Below are positions 1-13,447 of a DNA stretch of 64,000 nucleotides, piece by piece. Positions within the stretch are counted from its first letter, which is position 1; the number at the start of each line of letters is the position of its first letter. The notes beneath the pieces are model-generated. The model was given only the letters and a program-made list of their open reading frames with translations, ran no database searches and was not told where the DNA came from. Both the position numbers and the translations under genes were made by a program. The DNA is from Ischnura elegans. Lineage: Eukaryota > Arthropoda > Insecta > Odonata > Coenagrionidae. Where the stretch lies: positions 80,053,907 through 80,117,906 of the forward strand of contig NC_060249.1 in the NCBI RefSeq assembly GCF_921293095.1, read 5' to 3'.

Positions 1-269
1 TTTTTATGCGCATCATTAACCTTGATGCTAGAAGTTACAACAGGAATATTTTCCCTAAAAATAAAAGCGACAAAATTTATTTTTTCGTGCGTCTATTTTT
101 ACCACTGATCATGCGTGCGCACAGTTTTTATGGCAAATGTAATCGAAACCGATAATGATTATCTTCAGAAAGAATTTAAAATCAAGGACGCCAAAGCTAA
201 ACACAATTATAGGATATAAAAATCATTACTCATAGCACATTTAGCGAGCATATGTGATCCGGTGAAAAA

Positions 270-570
270 ATAAATAATTAGAGAAATTAATAAAATACAA
301 AAGAAAGCTCCGCGATTCGTCAAATACTGCTACGGGCGCACAGAAAGCGTTACGCAGATGTAGAAATTAGGTTGGCAGCCGCTGGACTTGGAGGATACGG
401 AGTACAATATGGTTGTTTCAGCCATTGAGAATGGATATCATTGAGAGCGACACGGAGATAATCATATTGGAAACTCACAACATTTCCAGGCCCGACGAAT
501 ACGATAAATCAAGAATACGAATTGATACAGGAATTTGTTTTTCCCCCGAACGATAAAAGACTTTCATAAA
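270..570 (+). pseudogene. Decayed CR1/L2-like reverse-transcriptase C-terminus
   Basis: The plus strand reads AARFV-like KKAPRFVKYCYGRTESVTQM, then a stop, then KLGWQPLDLED and, after further breaks, a RPDEYDKSRIRI-like stretch. This order (RFV..YGRT, LGWQPL, RRP..Y) is the known C-terminal layout of arthropod CR1/L2-like RTs. There are several stops, so it is a relic. Confidence 0.65.
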
Positions 571-2094
571 TGCTAAGTAAGAAAATCATAGGCCTAAGTT
601 AGACGATTTCATTTTTATGTTTACGGCTGGGGTGCCAGCATCCCCGCCACGCGCCTAATTGAGGCGGCTTGCGGAGTAGTATGTAGATGTGTATTTAAAA
701 AAAATCAATGTCTATGAAATATATATTGCTCGTCCAATATCGGGAAATACCAAGTTCTCCGTTTTTCAATCACGGCTAATTGTCTCCACGTAGAAACGCT
801 TGATGTATAGGCGGATACGGGGAATGGATGCATAGACGACTTGCAACCGTCCTTCAGAGGAGACCCCGAATATTTTCAATGCCACCACCCATTCATTCTC
901 GCATGCTTGAGTGGATACGTAGCGGCGCGTGGGGCGAGAGAAAACCAACAGGACACCCTCCGCCTCCAGGCGGGGTTTTCCACCTCACCCGCTCTTTCTC
1001 TATTCACCAACTCTTGAGTGACGTTTCCATCTTCTTTTTTTTATTTTATTTCTTCTTTTCACGAGTCCTCGCACCGTCGGCAGACGGAGGAGAAAGTAAA
1101 TTGAGAGGAGAGAAGCCCGCCCAGCTGCTAAATGAGTGTGGAGAAAGAAGGGCGACGACTTTCCATCTCTTTCTCAATTTGCCTGCGACTATTTTGCATG
1201 CTGAAAGTTACCTATGCACTTATTCCATATCCAGGATATGGACCTATCTCTATATCTAGGATACGTATCGGAGGATGACTAGATTTTCAGCCATGAACGA
1301 AGCGAAAAAAAACGATATTTTCTTTATAACACATAAAAGTCTATTACATGCGCAAAAGCATGGGATATTAATTATTTTCGCGTGAAAAAGTCATCTATTG
1401 TCGACATAGACGTTTTAGGGCAAATATTCATTATTTTATAACGAAGTATACTTCCGAAGCCAATGTATTCCAAGGTAACCATCGAGAACCGCCTCAATCC
1501 AAAAATATTAATCGCGATACTAAGAAATACCAGTATACCTGTAATCAATTGCATTAAAAACAGTAGGTAAGTACATTAAGAACTTAAAAAATACATCGGC
1601 CAATCAGAAACACCTGAGCTTTATTGTAGTAATCAACATACGGTCAATTCAGTTCAGTATGAATTTCGACATTCAGTCAGTAACACGCTTTGAGCATTGA
1701 AAACAGGTCGTTTTCCGAAATGTCGGCCAATACAACTGAATTAATCTGATGTAGAGCCCGAGAATAATACTTGAATATTCAAAGTTTGTAGCGAATGCTT
1801 CCGCGATGTTGCCAAATTCACCCTATAAGGTATTCAAGATATTTTGCTAGAGATAAATCGGAAAATAACAAATTATCTAGCTTTAAACACGAATAATTAT
1901 TCCAGAAAGTAATTTCTATATTATTTCCTTTGAAAGGATAACAAAAGTGGCATTTAATGGGGAGGCAAATGGTAAATAATAATTCAAAATATGCACAAAT
2001 GTTTCGAATGCGACACAGTGACCCAAAATTAGGTATTCCTTCTGCTCGGTATTTCAGACGGATAGGTTTTCAAAATATTTAATTATTTATTTGC
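571..2094. other. No supported gene; GC-rich patch at about 830-1150
   Basis: A plus-strand frame is open for 143 codons from 828, but its product is low-complexity with a run of F/L/Y codons from a pyrimidine tract and matches no family I know. The CpG-containing patch around it could be a promoter or leader. Nothing else was seen. Confidence 0.4.
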
Positions 2095-2335
2095 AGGCTT
2101 CACCTAAAATGGCCGTGGGAGTCAGTGGGTGGAGCGTAAGATTTATGAACGAAAGGATACGGGTTCAAATCACGGATGAAGCCTGGGAATCCCTAATATA
2201 AATAATTCTCAAATAGTCGTACGCCCCATGGAAAGGAAATTCCCCATACCATGAAATCCACATGCGTATCGCTTATTTTGGGGTGAGCTCTAACCTCATC
2301 TGCTTAAACTGATCATAAGGTAGAGCGAGTGAATT
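2095..2335 (+). repeat. tRNA-derived SINE (type 2)
   Basis: The head has a B-box-like GGTTCAAATCAC (about 2162). The tail contains GGGGTGAGCTCTAACCTCAT, which recurs in reverse at 8100-8180 and, diverged, at 4145-4240 and 40330-40440. This shared tail defines the family within the window. Confidence 0.6.
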
Positions 2336-4144
2336 TTTTAAACATTTTTTTAGAGCTTATATAACGATAATATTAAAGAAAACACAATTTTTATTCGAAA
2401 AAAATTTCTCCACAAATTAAATAAAAAAATAACGAATCCCTTCGGCAGCCATTTCTTACTATTCTATGTCATTTTCCGACTTTTGAGCATTAGTTTCGCA
2501 AAATACTGCCGTTGACAGAAAAAAAAGCTGGGAAACCACTTAAAATGAATCAAAATTCACTGGCATTTCACTCGCCTCCACTATAGCAATGGGAATTACA
2601 GGACCTTCGCCGATCTTCTCTTTTTCCACTCACAATCAGCTCCTACCTTTCTCCAACCATCCCCTCCCCCATCCGGAGGAAGACAGGTGCCCGCCCAAGG
2701 AGTAGGGTGGGGTAAGGGGGAAACCCAACTAGCGGCCCGCATCTGCTTCAGGAGGAGGGCAAGTTGTCGCTGTAACACGAAAGAAAGGCGCGTGGGTATA
2801 AGCATGAGGTTGATGAGTTCACGAAAATTTGAATGAATTTTCCAACCGTGAAAATGAGTCTTCACATTTTCACAAATGTTCACACCAGGCAACAATAAAA
2901 AAATTGTTCATATTCATTTTCTCCGCGTTAATGGGTTTTGTATTTATTGGAGCCTGAAAGTACTTTCTATGACGATTTCCTTGAAGTTAACTTTTCCGAA
3001 ACTAGCTGTCTCAACTTGGGCGGGCGAGTTGGAATGCGGTACGTCACCGCCAGCTTCCGAACATCGATTACGCATGTAGCTGGGTGAATCCAGGAAAGAC
3101 GGACACATGGATTCAAACTGCTCATTTGGCGGAGCATAAAATGCTATGTAAAATCATTTATAATAGCCCAAGATAGTTTGCCTCGGCATTCATACGAAGT
3201 AGAAGTCTTCAGTTTGCAATCTTAATGGTCTTTAATTCTTCTTATTTCATCTCGTGGGAGATAAAATTAGTTTAGTGTCAATGAGTATGACAATACACAA
3301 AAGCGGAAAAATTTCTAGAATGAATGGAAACTTAAAACTATTCACTATTACTAACAATACCAGCATTAAAAAACGCTAAAAATATGACTATAAGAAAAAT
3401 GTCATACCGGTAGCAAAAATGAATTCGTTTTCGTCACGTTTGGGGTAATTACACGTGGAATTGGTTAGTAATTATATTTATATTTATTATAGAGTTCTAA
3501 ATAGTGAGCCTCCACATTGAAGGTTTAAAATTTAAAAAACGACCGCATTAAAACAAACTTAAATTCCTATCGTTCATTCGCTTGCATTTTTCACCGGTAA
3601 TTTTGAATCGCAAATGAATCTTAATTTCGTTTTAGAATGATAAAAATTACATAAATTGGTGCAAAAAAGGGAAAATGTATGAAATCCGGAATATGTCAAA
3701 TGTATGGAACATAATTGCTAAGGTTGCCAAAACGTGCCAAGATTAGCTCGATTGTTTCATGAAGTCATATTATTTTGCTTTCACCTAGTTTCCACATAGT
3801 CCAATAACAAGCAAGCATCTAGTAGCAACGGCAGTCGTGGCATTTAGGAAATTATACTGTCGTGAGACCTTTTATCAAGCTTTTTGCTCATTTTTTTAAG
3901 CTCATTGTTCCACGCACGAACCACCTCGGCTCTATCAGACTTCAGTCGATAGAAAGGATAATGACTTCATCTCTCTAGACAAAAAATGAAACTTCTTATT
4001 TAAATCTCGAAAAAAATACGGACAGAGCACGTATTTTAATATGAACTTTCTGACGCAAGGATTGTAATATCACTAAATTTGACAGGAAAAGCAATGCATT
4101 GATGTAATTATTTATGTTAACTCCTAATATATCCACTAAGTCAC

Positions 4145-4650
4145 TACGCACTTACACAGTGATTCAACCCAAAGGTTTGTTTCGATAATTGAGGGTAGAG
4201 TTCACTCTCAATTTATCCACAGGTGTGCAAGTATCACACATTCAGGGCTTTCAGCTCGGATTCAGCATCAAATTTGGGGTAGGGGTCATGAACTGGATCC
4301 GGGGAGTATAGAATACCCACCGGAAGAGAGGGACGTTCTCCCGTGTAAAATTTAGCAATGGAGAAGAAATAGATAGCCAATTTGAAGTTTAAAATAATTA
4401 TGAAATATTAATTTTTCATTAAAAAAAACATAAAACTAATAAAAATTTTAAAATGCTGATAAAATTTGGGGGGTCATGACCCCTCTGATACTGATTCAGG
4501 GTTAGAGGGCAAGATCGTTTAGCTTCGGCCACCTCGCACTTCGAGGATTTCATTTTGGGGTGTCCGGAGGCATTAACCTGAATTTGAACCCAGGGCCCTT
4601 CGATTGGAAGCCAAGAAGCGCTCAACTCACCAGGCTACCGCGCTTCCAAC
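4145..4650 (-). repeat. tRNA-derived SINE (type 2), diverged, with tail
   Basis: Read on the minus strand, the head (4650-4560) has GGTAGCCTGGTGAGTTGAGCG (A-box-like) and GGGTTCAAATTCAGG (B-box-like). The tail at 4260-4145 has CTGAATGTGTGATACTTGC and GAGTGAACTCTACCCTCA, as in the copies at 2095 and 8100. The middle (about 4280-4550) is longer than in the other copies and may hold another insertion. Confidence 0.55.
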
Positions 4651-6253
4651 CCATATTGCTGCAGTCCAAACGAAAAAAAAACTACTAATATGGTTTGGTA
4701 TAAACAACTAAGACGGTTCCCTTCTCTGGGAAATCGAACATTAAGCAGTCCCCTCCCCCCTTTATCGGCCTATGATCTGAATTCTACATCGTTGACCTTC
4801 ACGAAGGTATTTGATAGATTACTAACATCAACGTCCAATTAAGTTATTTTTTCTATTTGCTGCTGCCAGCCAATTTCAATGATATTTATTGCTTGATTTT
4901 ACTTCATGTTCTTTTGTCGTATTCGTATTATCTTAAAGTTTCCCGTCATCCCAATCCCATATAATGTCTCTACGATGCCTCTTTTCTGTAAAAGTGAGAT
5001 GCTGATTTAGAGCCTTTTTTCTCACACGATAATGCTGTCTATGTTAAACGAGAGCCTTGCATTTAGATCTCTTCACAATGTAGGGGGAAATTCTAGTCTC
5101 ATGAGGGAAGCCTCTTTTTTCCTTCGCTGATGGTTCTGCTATCTACTCTAGCATTTCATGTAATCTAGTTTGGATGATTTGACATTTAACTATTGCTAAT
5201 CTATCGCAATTAAATCATTGAGGTTTTAGCCGTAAATACCCATGCTTTATGTATTCATTTTGTGACTCAGATCATATAGAGATTTCTTAAAATTTACCGG
5301 CTTTCAGAATACGCATTATACTTCAGAACATTGAACTATGGTATGGAAATGCATTTCATTGGTAGTCCGTAAATTTGAAGTCAATTGCATCTTACCATAA
5401 ATTGGAATAAATAAAAAATGTCCTAAATGGATAAAAAAAAGCTTGGCTTGAGTAAAGACGGGAATTTCTTCAAAATTAGTCAAGATAAATTATCAACCAA
5501 TTAGCATCCTTTTTTCGGTAATGAGCGTGGCCGAGAGTAGATATGTGGGCACCTATTACCTTTTTCAGGATTTCCCCATAATATTTCGACATCGTCTCGG
5601 ACGTCACTTCTTTCTCTTGTTTTGGGGGCCGTTAAAGTCGTGAGAGTCTAATGGAAATTAACATCTTGAAGCTACAAAGTGTACCCTGCCTTTCTAGCTC
5701 ACTAATAAACGCGGTGAAGTTAATGGCTCTGTAAAAAGGAATATTCTGGGTCACGAAGGAAGTGGAGCGTGGCGTAAACGCTTATTTGAGTACAGCGTGA
5801 TTGGGTTAAAAAATACACAAGAAGTTTAATACGGTTGTCATTACCTTTGTTGTATTACCGTAGTATTACGTAGTCTCATTCATTTAATTTCATATTAATA
5901 AATTGATTTGTACAAAAAACGAAGAGAATATTTCGCACAGTAATTGTTGTATGTTATTTCTTAATCTCAAAAATGAGAAAAACCGTTAACCTGTCAGACC
6001 CTTGTGCCACCCCAGAAAATAATCCCGGATCCGTCCTTGATTCATGTGCGTAATATTCTTGATGAATCCATTGAAGAATAACATGAAAATTGAAAAGATT
6101 TGACATTTCTGATACGATAGCGTTGAAATTTGAGATGGGCTGAAAAAGGAAACATGTTGAATGTTGGCATGGCTGCCTAAGTTTCGAAAACTGAGTTGAA
6201 TACCACCTTCAGGGCCCATAGGATACCTGGGTGGGTAGCGTTCCAAAACGATA
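4651..6253. other. No recognisable feature
   Basis: AT-rich sequence with only short random frames; no repeat or gene could be supported. Confidence 0.5.
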
Positions 6254-6796
6254 TACGAGGTGTGTTCAGAAAATAACGGGAATATTTAAAGTTCGCCGGT
6301 TTGAGAAGTCCAAATATCATTTTTTTTATTATGCTGATATACATGCCCCTGAAAAATATTAAAATTTGCAGATGCAAGCGTTGTTTACTTTGCCTGAGAC
6401 AGCCGCATAGGTTCGATGTATTTTCATGACCTAGGCGATTTTCGTTTGCCAAGAGAAATTGATGAAAGAATGATTGCAAAGCAAACAATGGTCATAAATA
6501 CAGGGTAACTAAGTGTAAGAAACGTTAAAAAAAACGATGGTGAGTCTGATAAGAGTAAAACAAGAATTTATGAGTGATATTAGCGATTCCAGTATTGCGT
6601 GATGACGTTGAAGATCACGAACAGCACATCAACAGCATATCAACAACCGATGAAAACGCGGAAAAGTGAAAGGAATGGTTATGAGCATCTAATCTAATGG
6701 GGACTCTTTTGGGAAATGGGCAAAAGCATTAGTGTAGACGAATGAATTAATATTTTAAAAAAGCTAAAATTCCCGCTATTTTCTGAAAGATGAAAT
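6254..6796. mobile_element. Mariner-like non-autonomous element
   Basis: The left end TACGAGGTGTGTTCAGAAAA and the right end (reverse complement TTTCATCTTTCAGAAAAT) continue inward with matching (A)GCGGGAAT/AACGGGAAT. The left end resembles the TACGAGGTG-type mariner inverted repeats and is preceded by TA. The ~540-bp interior has no open transposase. The element is old, with an imperfect right end. Confidence 0.5.
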
Positions 6797-6874
6797 ATGC
6801 TCTATTACCCATGGAGAGGGGCAATTGGATGATAACTATTTCGTTATTTTATCCAATCTGTTACCTGTTAGGAG

Positions 6875-7130
6875 CAGTAGCGTAGCGAGGGGAAGGGTCC
6901 AGGGGGTCCAGAATCCCCCCCCCCCCGAAATGTAAAAACGCCGTAACTTTGTTTCATAAAAGAAAAAACAATATTGAAAAATAATGAATTTACAAAATAT
7001 CTCTTTGACAAATGAAGTTTTTTAGATTACTAAAAAGTGGTAAAATTAATTAAAAACCCTCCACTTAGTACTCGGTTTTTCCAAAATTTTCCCCTCTGGT
7101 TTTGGAGCGAAATTCCTGGCTACGCCACTG
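6875..7130. mobile_element. hAT-like MITE with near-perfect 8-bp target duplication
   Basis: The ends are CAGTAGCGTAGCGAGG and (reverse complement of right end) CAGTGGCGTAGCCAGG. The flanks are GTTAGGAG (6867-6874) and GTTGGGAG (7131-7138), 7 of 8 identical. Poly-C and poly-G runs lie just inside the ends, as in the other CAGTGGCG elements of the window. No coding capacity. Confidence 0.8.
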
Positions 7131-8099
7131 GTTGGGAGGGAGAGAATTGTAAAAGTATTATCTAGGCTCTATCCAGTTTCCAGAAAAATGCATCGACACA
7201 TCAGTGAGAACGTCCATCTTTGCTGAAGGCCATATGAGGTTGCTGAACGCAGAGTGAATGACGCATAGCAACGGGACAATCAGGGAGTACAGCTCACCAC
7301 TCCGTCAAGCGCTATCAAAGAAATGATCCATGCGCGTCATCTTCAACTTCTCTGCCATTACTAACGCGCGTTTAAAGTGCGTACTTACATCCCAACCACG
7401 GTATAGGAAAAATGTTCCTCGGCCTTTTGAAGAGAAAACATATGGCGCCATTGTTAGGATCCAAAGTGGGGAGAGCATGAGCGCTTGTACTGCCTAAAGG
7501 AGGAAATTGACAAGCAAAAACCCCTTTCAGCTTTTCCCGCCTGTATTCCACTAATTGAAAAAGGCAGCTTCGTCTCGAAATGAGGAAGATTTACGATCAC
7601 CCTCAGAGAAAATGTGAGAACCCATGGCTATCCACTTTTAAACGAGGAAAACAGACGGACGGAGAATATTTTGGGTCCGTTTTAACCTGTTACTTCTCCC
7701 TCGTCGAATTCCCAACTGCGACAAACAGCGGAAAAAATGGGAAACAGCGCAATTAGCCCGACCCGTTATCAAACCGTAAGAGAGGAGTTGTGGTCATATT
7801 TCCGCGTCACTATCCTTCCGTCGCCAGCAATAATTACTCAAAGGGCTTTTTCCAAGGCCTCCAACTGCATTCTCGTTATCATCCTATTTAAGTGCCCTCA
7901 ACTGGTGGGACGCCAACTTGCACCGTCCGAACTTTCTTTCACGGGCTGGCGGACGCCTCGGAGGACCTTAACGTCACTAACTTGAGTGAGTTCCTAGAGG
8001 AAAGAATACCCTTCCACCAATAACGGCGTGGTTAGGATGATAGACTTACCCAAAGGGAGAACAACAAAAACCAAGAGCACGGAGTATCTCTTCATCATA

Positions 8100-8338
8100 C
8101 TTCCATCACTCACTCAGTGATTCTACCCGAAGGTTGGTATGAATAGATGAGGATAGAGCTCACCCCGAACTAAGTCACTGGCGTGGGCATGTCACGCAAT
8201 CATAGTATCAGCCATGTGCTTTTACTGAGCCACCACGCACTTCCAGAATTTTTTTTTTACGGTGTTCGAGGGATTCGATCCCGGGACCTCTCTATCAGTA
8301 GACAAGCACTCTACCCGCTAGGCTACCACGCTCACCTA
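8100..8338 (-). repeat. tRNA-derived SINE (type 2), best-preserved copy
   Basis: On the minus strand the head (8338-8260) reads GGTGAGCGTGGTAGCCTAGC (A box) and, further in, GGGATCGAATCCCTCG (B box), the internal RNA polymerase III promoter of a tRNA. The tail to 8100 contains GGGGTGAGCTCTATCCTCAT and TAGAATCACTGAGTGAGTG. The acceptor-stem pairing is lost, so it is not a functional tRNA gene. Confidence 0.75.
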
Positions 8339-8444
8339 TACTTCCGTTGTCATTGAAAAAACTATCATACATCAATCCATATTGCCGGTCCATACATCAA
8401 TCCAATAAAATCGAATCCTTAAAAGGTGCTGTAACCTCAAAAAC

Positions 8445-8985
8445 AGAGTGTTTCAGGAATCTGTTGTACTTCATGGGACAATTTTAAGCATTTTTTTGTC
8501 TATAAACATGGGGTCACAACGCAAGCATTTGTTTGTATGCACTTTGCAGTTACGATGAAAACCTTTTTTCTTGGATATCCATCCTTTTCGACATTTTACG
8601 AAAATGTGCGATTATAATTGTCTGAAACAATCTCAAAATGAGTGAGAATGCGGAATCTTATTGCTGATACTCGCTTAGAACTCTCGTTTGATTAAGTTCA
8701 AAGATTAATTGTTTCAGACAATTATAACCCCACATTTTCGTCCAATCTTAATCACTAAATATCCTTAAAAATCCAGCGTATTAAATAAAATGTCGAAAAG
8801 GCTGGATATCCAAGAGAAATCGTTTTAAGGTAATTTCAAAGTGCATACAATAAATGTTTGCGTTACCACAGCTCAGTAACGAAAGGGTTGCGAACTCAGG
8901 TTTATGGATCAAAAATACTTACAAGTTTCTCCCCTATCACCTGAAGTATTGCAGATTACTCCTTAAACACACCGTATAAAGAGCG
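8445..8985. repeat. Long foldback (inverted-repeat) element
   Basis: The left arm (about 8448-8632) and the right arm (about 8698-8985) are inverted copies. Matching blocks include TGTATGCACTTTG, CTTGGATATCCA, TTTTCGACATTTT and ATAATTGTCTGAAACAAT. The right arm carries about 45 extra bases (8740-8790). Arms of near 190 bp around a 65-bp centre suggest a non-autonomous foldback/MITE; no target duplication was identified. Confidence 0.7.
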
Positions 8986-10069
8986 CCAAGGGAGGCCCCG
9001 CAGAAATCCAGGCCAACCAAAAAAGCTGAGGCCATCACGGAGGCCTTGATATAAGGTAAGATAAGATAGCGGAAAGCGCTAACAACTTAATAAGATTAAA
9101 AAAATGTTATCAACATCCTAATACTCCTACTTTACTTGTATCCAGTTTTATTGCGGTAAAATTTCCAAACGATAAAAAAAACATGTAAACACGCCCAGTC
9201 GTCCTAATAAGCCCATCGGCCCCATCAAGAAACAAATGATCCGAGATTTTGTGAGTTTAATCTTATCCGCATGCGCGGAAACTGAAAACTTTCTCGTTCA
9301 TTATCACCCTTAGGTTTTCGCTCGGTCTCGTCGAGTCGATCCCATGTTGAAATCAATTTCGTTGCATAACTCCAATAAACATAATCATAAAATCGATAAG
9401 CAAAATATGATTCAATGTAACTCTTTAATACAAATTACAAATACCAAATTCTAATCGAATCGTAACCGATTGCGATCTTTGCGTTTCGGTATCCGGGACA
9501 ACACTAAAGGAGATAATGCAGTACCCTGAATACAATAGCAATTTATGACTGAAACGGTAACTTCTTTATTCAACTGATAAATATTTTCAATTGAGAAATT
9601 GAAAAATATGGACATGGAAATACAACCAAGATGTGGACTCCAAATTCCTTACCGAAATTAGAACATTTTTAATCCAATTTTACCTACTTCCAGACCCGAA
9701 AAAAGATCTTACGATTTCTTTATCATCTAACGAGCTATTTTTCGAGAATTTCCAGATAATTATCAATTATATTACTATAATCAACGAAATTGATAATACT
9801 AATTATTGACCTTTCAGGCAAAATCCGCAATAAGTTAACTGTTATTGCAGCAACTAGCGTATAACGTAAATTATATGCAACAATGGCAGATTATCGTAGA
9901 ACCTGGCATTTAAAACTTTATTCAAATGATAATTATCGAGAGATTAAACAAGTTTTAAATACCTCACTAAACTAGCAGAGGGAGTTCTGCATAGTTTAAT
10001 TTTTCCCATCACCCCGAAAACAGTACTATTTGGCCTTTACATAGGAGTTGTTTCAGCAATTAACATAGG
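8986..10069. other. No recognisable feature
   Basis: AT-rich sequence without a gene, clear repeat or long frame. Confidence 0.5.
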
Positions 10070-10165
10070 ACAATCATAAACAATCATGCCCTGGGTAGGG
10101 GTAAACCAACCAGGCGGGATTCGAACCCGCGATCTTCAGTGTGGCAGGGAAAGACTGAACTCCGC
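10070..10165 (-). repeat. tRNA-Gly-like SINE (type 1) fragment
   Basis: The minus strand contains GATCGCGGGTTCGAATCCCG followed by CCTGGTTGGTTTACCCC and CCAGGGCATGATT. This parallels the better copy at 17121-17328. The A-box side is degraded. Confidence 0.65.
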
Positions 10166-10611
10166 CTCCACCTGCAATGTTAGCACCCGGCCGTCGAGTT
10201 GGGGTAAAACTTACCGTTGACTCACCTCAGTCACTCACTTAAGTTTGATATCATTTTCCGTGGATATACAGGTGTTATTTGGCAAATAAGGTATTATAGT
10301 GCAGTCGTTACGTGCATTTTATGCTTGAATATAAATTTTGTAATGTTTGTAAATATAAAAATCCTTGGAAGTTATACATAATTTCCCATAAATTATAAAA
10401 GCTAGATGGAAACGGATAAAATTCCCCAAGAACTTAACGAGGGGATCATTGGAGGTTGACAATGCGACGCACAAAGTGTGGCTCACACAAATGCATTCCT
10501 GGGGGAAACTGAAATGAGGTAGTTGATCGAACATTCAATGTGAAATTCAGCCTCTTGAGATTAAATGTGAGGTCCTCATGTCAGGTTGCACGTATGTTAT
10601 TTGAACCCATA

Positions 10612-10861
10612 CAGTGGCGGATGTAATAGAGGGGGCTAGAGCCCCCCTCTCATTGGGTCGAAACACACACTAGATAAAATCGAATTTTTGCAGGTTGCCG
10701 CTTGGTACAAAAGTATTTAGCTATATTTTCCGGTATATTTACCCACTTTAACGAATTGAAATAAAAATTAGCTCAAAACTGAGGACCTATTTCACATGAT
10801 TTTCGTATATTACAATCCACTGGCAGATCTAATGCGCCCCCCAAGTCCCTATCCGCCACTG
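10612..10861. mobile_element. hAT-like MITE with 8-bp target duplication
   Basis: The terminal inverted repeats are CAGTGGCGGAT at both ends (right end ATCCGCCACTG). The flanks are AACCCATA (10604-10611) and AACCGATA (10862-10869), 7 of 8 identical. The element is 250 bp with GGGGGCT/GCCCCCC subterminal runs and no coding capacity. Confidence 0.88.
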
Positions 10862-10869
10862 AACCGATA

Positions 10870-12887
10870 TGATACCAAAGAAGCGTAATTGAAAGTATAA
10901 ACCTTATCGTAGTCAGAACAGTATTTTTTGTAAGAACACCAAAATTATTTCCACGTATCTACGAAAATACAAGTGAACCACAAAATTGATCTGTCCAGGG
11001 TAATTGAGGAGTCGTAACTATAAACCCAAACTATTGAAGATCAATGGTTGTAATAACCTTACTCACGGAATCGAATCATTGGAAAGAGCCTTTGGCAAAC
11101 TTTAACAATCAACCTCATCTGGGTCTGTTAACTTAAGAGAAAAAATATTTCCGTGAAAGACACAAGGTAAGCGAAAAAAGTGGAACTGTTCGGATCGGAA
11201 AAATTAGCAGCAACGGCAATGAACACCTGGGAAATCCTGTATTCATAGGAGAAATATGCTTGCTGTTGCTCGTTGCACAAATGGAAATTTTCCTCATTAT
11301 CTTCCCTAGTCTCGGAGCAATTCGTGCCGATGATTGCATCTTTTTTCCGCCACATGGAGCCATACGTCCTCCAAAGAAATATAATTTTCTTATGCAAGCT
11401 AATAAGATTGGCGTATTCCATTATGCCTGCACCAAGATGGCGAACTGAAGCAAATAGCTGCACTATAGGTTGTACTGATAATGGTTGTGGTCATAAAGTT
11501 ATCACGAAGGATTTAATCCAAGAATCGGCTATTCCTTTCACTTCTTTCATGCCCAAGGGAATATTTCAAAGTAGATTTGTTTGATTAGATAAGTTTCCCT
11601 CGCGCCGTGGTGAAAAGTAGGTTTAGTACTGATATTTTCGCCTTCTATCTTGCCATTGTTGCAGGAAGTTATGAATTTGAAATTGAAAGCAATCCACAAT
11701 ACTTCAAGAGTGAATCCTGAAAGTAATACTTGCAACTTCCCACGAATTAAAAATGTATTACGACATAGATTGCAATGTTACTGCTTCATGCTGATGATAT
11801 AGTAACATTGAAACCTGCATCGTAATAAATTTTAGAATCGAGGAAAATTGCAAGTATTTGTATGGAATAATTAATAATAAGAATTAATATGGAATCGACC
11901 CGGGAGGATATAGCGAAGTTTCTAAATTTCCAGGAAAATTATTTCGAGGTATCAAACCAAGCCAAGAAGATGGCGATTAAAAACACTGGCAGCATCGTGA
12001 CATTAACGACGGTTTGAAGCAAATAAACACTATTACATTACGGCTTTCAAAATTGAAATAGAATTTATGATGAGAAATCCATGTCAATGAGAATTGCTTC
12101 ATAGATTACCTACATACACAGATGAAGAGAGATGTGGCGACTACACTGAATGGAACGCAAAAAGAGGTGAGTAAAAATAAAATTCATACGTTTAAAAGAT
12201 TTTATTTGAATAATTAATACAAAATATGGAATACCTGAAGACAAAGGAAACATAATTAAGGAGAGGTAACCTTTTACTATCCGAAAAGTATATTGACAAG
12301 TGACCGACAAATTGACTCTATATATTTTATATCATTTAGTAAGTTTCATTGCTTGCGATATTTATCTTCTTTATCCAGACTGAAGTCCATTTCCGTTATC
12401 ACTGAATGAAGAAAAATTTGATAAATTGACTTTATCTGTTGACTCCAGACATTTAACTTAACTCATGAACGCTGATTTTTTGGCAATCGGCGAGAAATCT
12501 TCATCCGTGGCGTCCAACGAAAGTGCAAGAACGCTTTTTTAATTACTGTAAAATTCTGAAATTGCAATTGATAATAATATCCGAATATCATTTCTTTGCA
12601 AGCTTTCTTCCACAATAAAATCTAATGCAAGTAAAATTTCAAAAACCTCACACAGACTTTATTTCTATTCTCTCAAAGTCAAATAAATTGTAGAATAATC
12701 ACTTCGGGGGCCGCTGAAAATTTCCCTGGGTGAAAACTGGACATAATCAGCGAAATTGAAATCAATCCTCGAGTGCTGATATGGATCTTGGCAGAGGTTT
12801 GAGATAACAAAGAATCATCAATTTTAGTAGAAGACACAATTAGGAGGATGAAAGATGTGCGGACGTACACCAATTCCATTAGCAGGG
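10870..12887. other. No supported gene
   Basis: Frames on both strands at 11128-11584 (up to 111 codons) overlap one another and match no family I recognise. The rest is AT-rich and featureless. Confidence 0.4.
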
Positions 12888-13445
12888 CAGGGGCGGTCTG
12901 GCCAGGTCGGCTGGTCGGCGATCGCCGAGGGCCCCGAGCTTAGGGGACCCCCACAACGCTCGTAAGGGACACACTTGTCCCGGAATAAAAAATTTCATTT
13001 TCTATTCTATTTTAAGATTCCTAGGAACATATTTTTTAACCATAAAGTTATACGTTTTCATTAATCGCTTTATTTAAAAAATACAAATGAAAAAATATCA
13101 TGCAAAAAAATAAATTAAATAAAGGTTTTAGAAGATTAAAGAGAACGTGACGCTTATTTGAAAGGGCTATTCGAAAAGTTCATTCAGAGATTTTAGGATT
13201 ACAGTGCAATTACAGATAACAAATTCACTAAATAGTTAATAGAATCATAGTACATTATCACAGTTTATAAACTGAGAAAGAGTATTTCTTCAACTTTTAT
13301 CTAGTTTTTAAGAGCCAGAATGGCGTCAAAAGCCATTTCCAGGCATGCAATTTCCTAAAATTTCCCTGGCGGCCCGGGTTGAGGAGGAGGGGGGCCCCAT
13401 AATGAGTCCCAGCCGAGGGCCCCCAATCACCCCAGACCGCCCCTG
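12888..13445. mobile_element. hAT-like element, CAGGGGCGGTC family, copy 1
   Basis: It begins CAGGGGCGGTCTGG and ends CCAGACCGCCCCTG (14-bp perfect inverted ends). Subterminal CCGAGGGCCCC and GGGGCCCC stretches repeat in copy 2 immediately downstream. AGCAGGG precedes the left end and follows the right end. There is no transposase frame. Confidence 0.75.
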
Positions 13446-13447
13446 AG

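Noticed and set aside
828-1259. 143-codon plus-strand protein
   Set aside because: Low-complexity product from a pyrimidine tract, with no domain and no splice structure.
11128-11584. Possible transposase or zinc-binding domain on either strand
   Set aside because: Some Cys/His residues appear, but no order matching a known domain could be found in any one frame.
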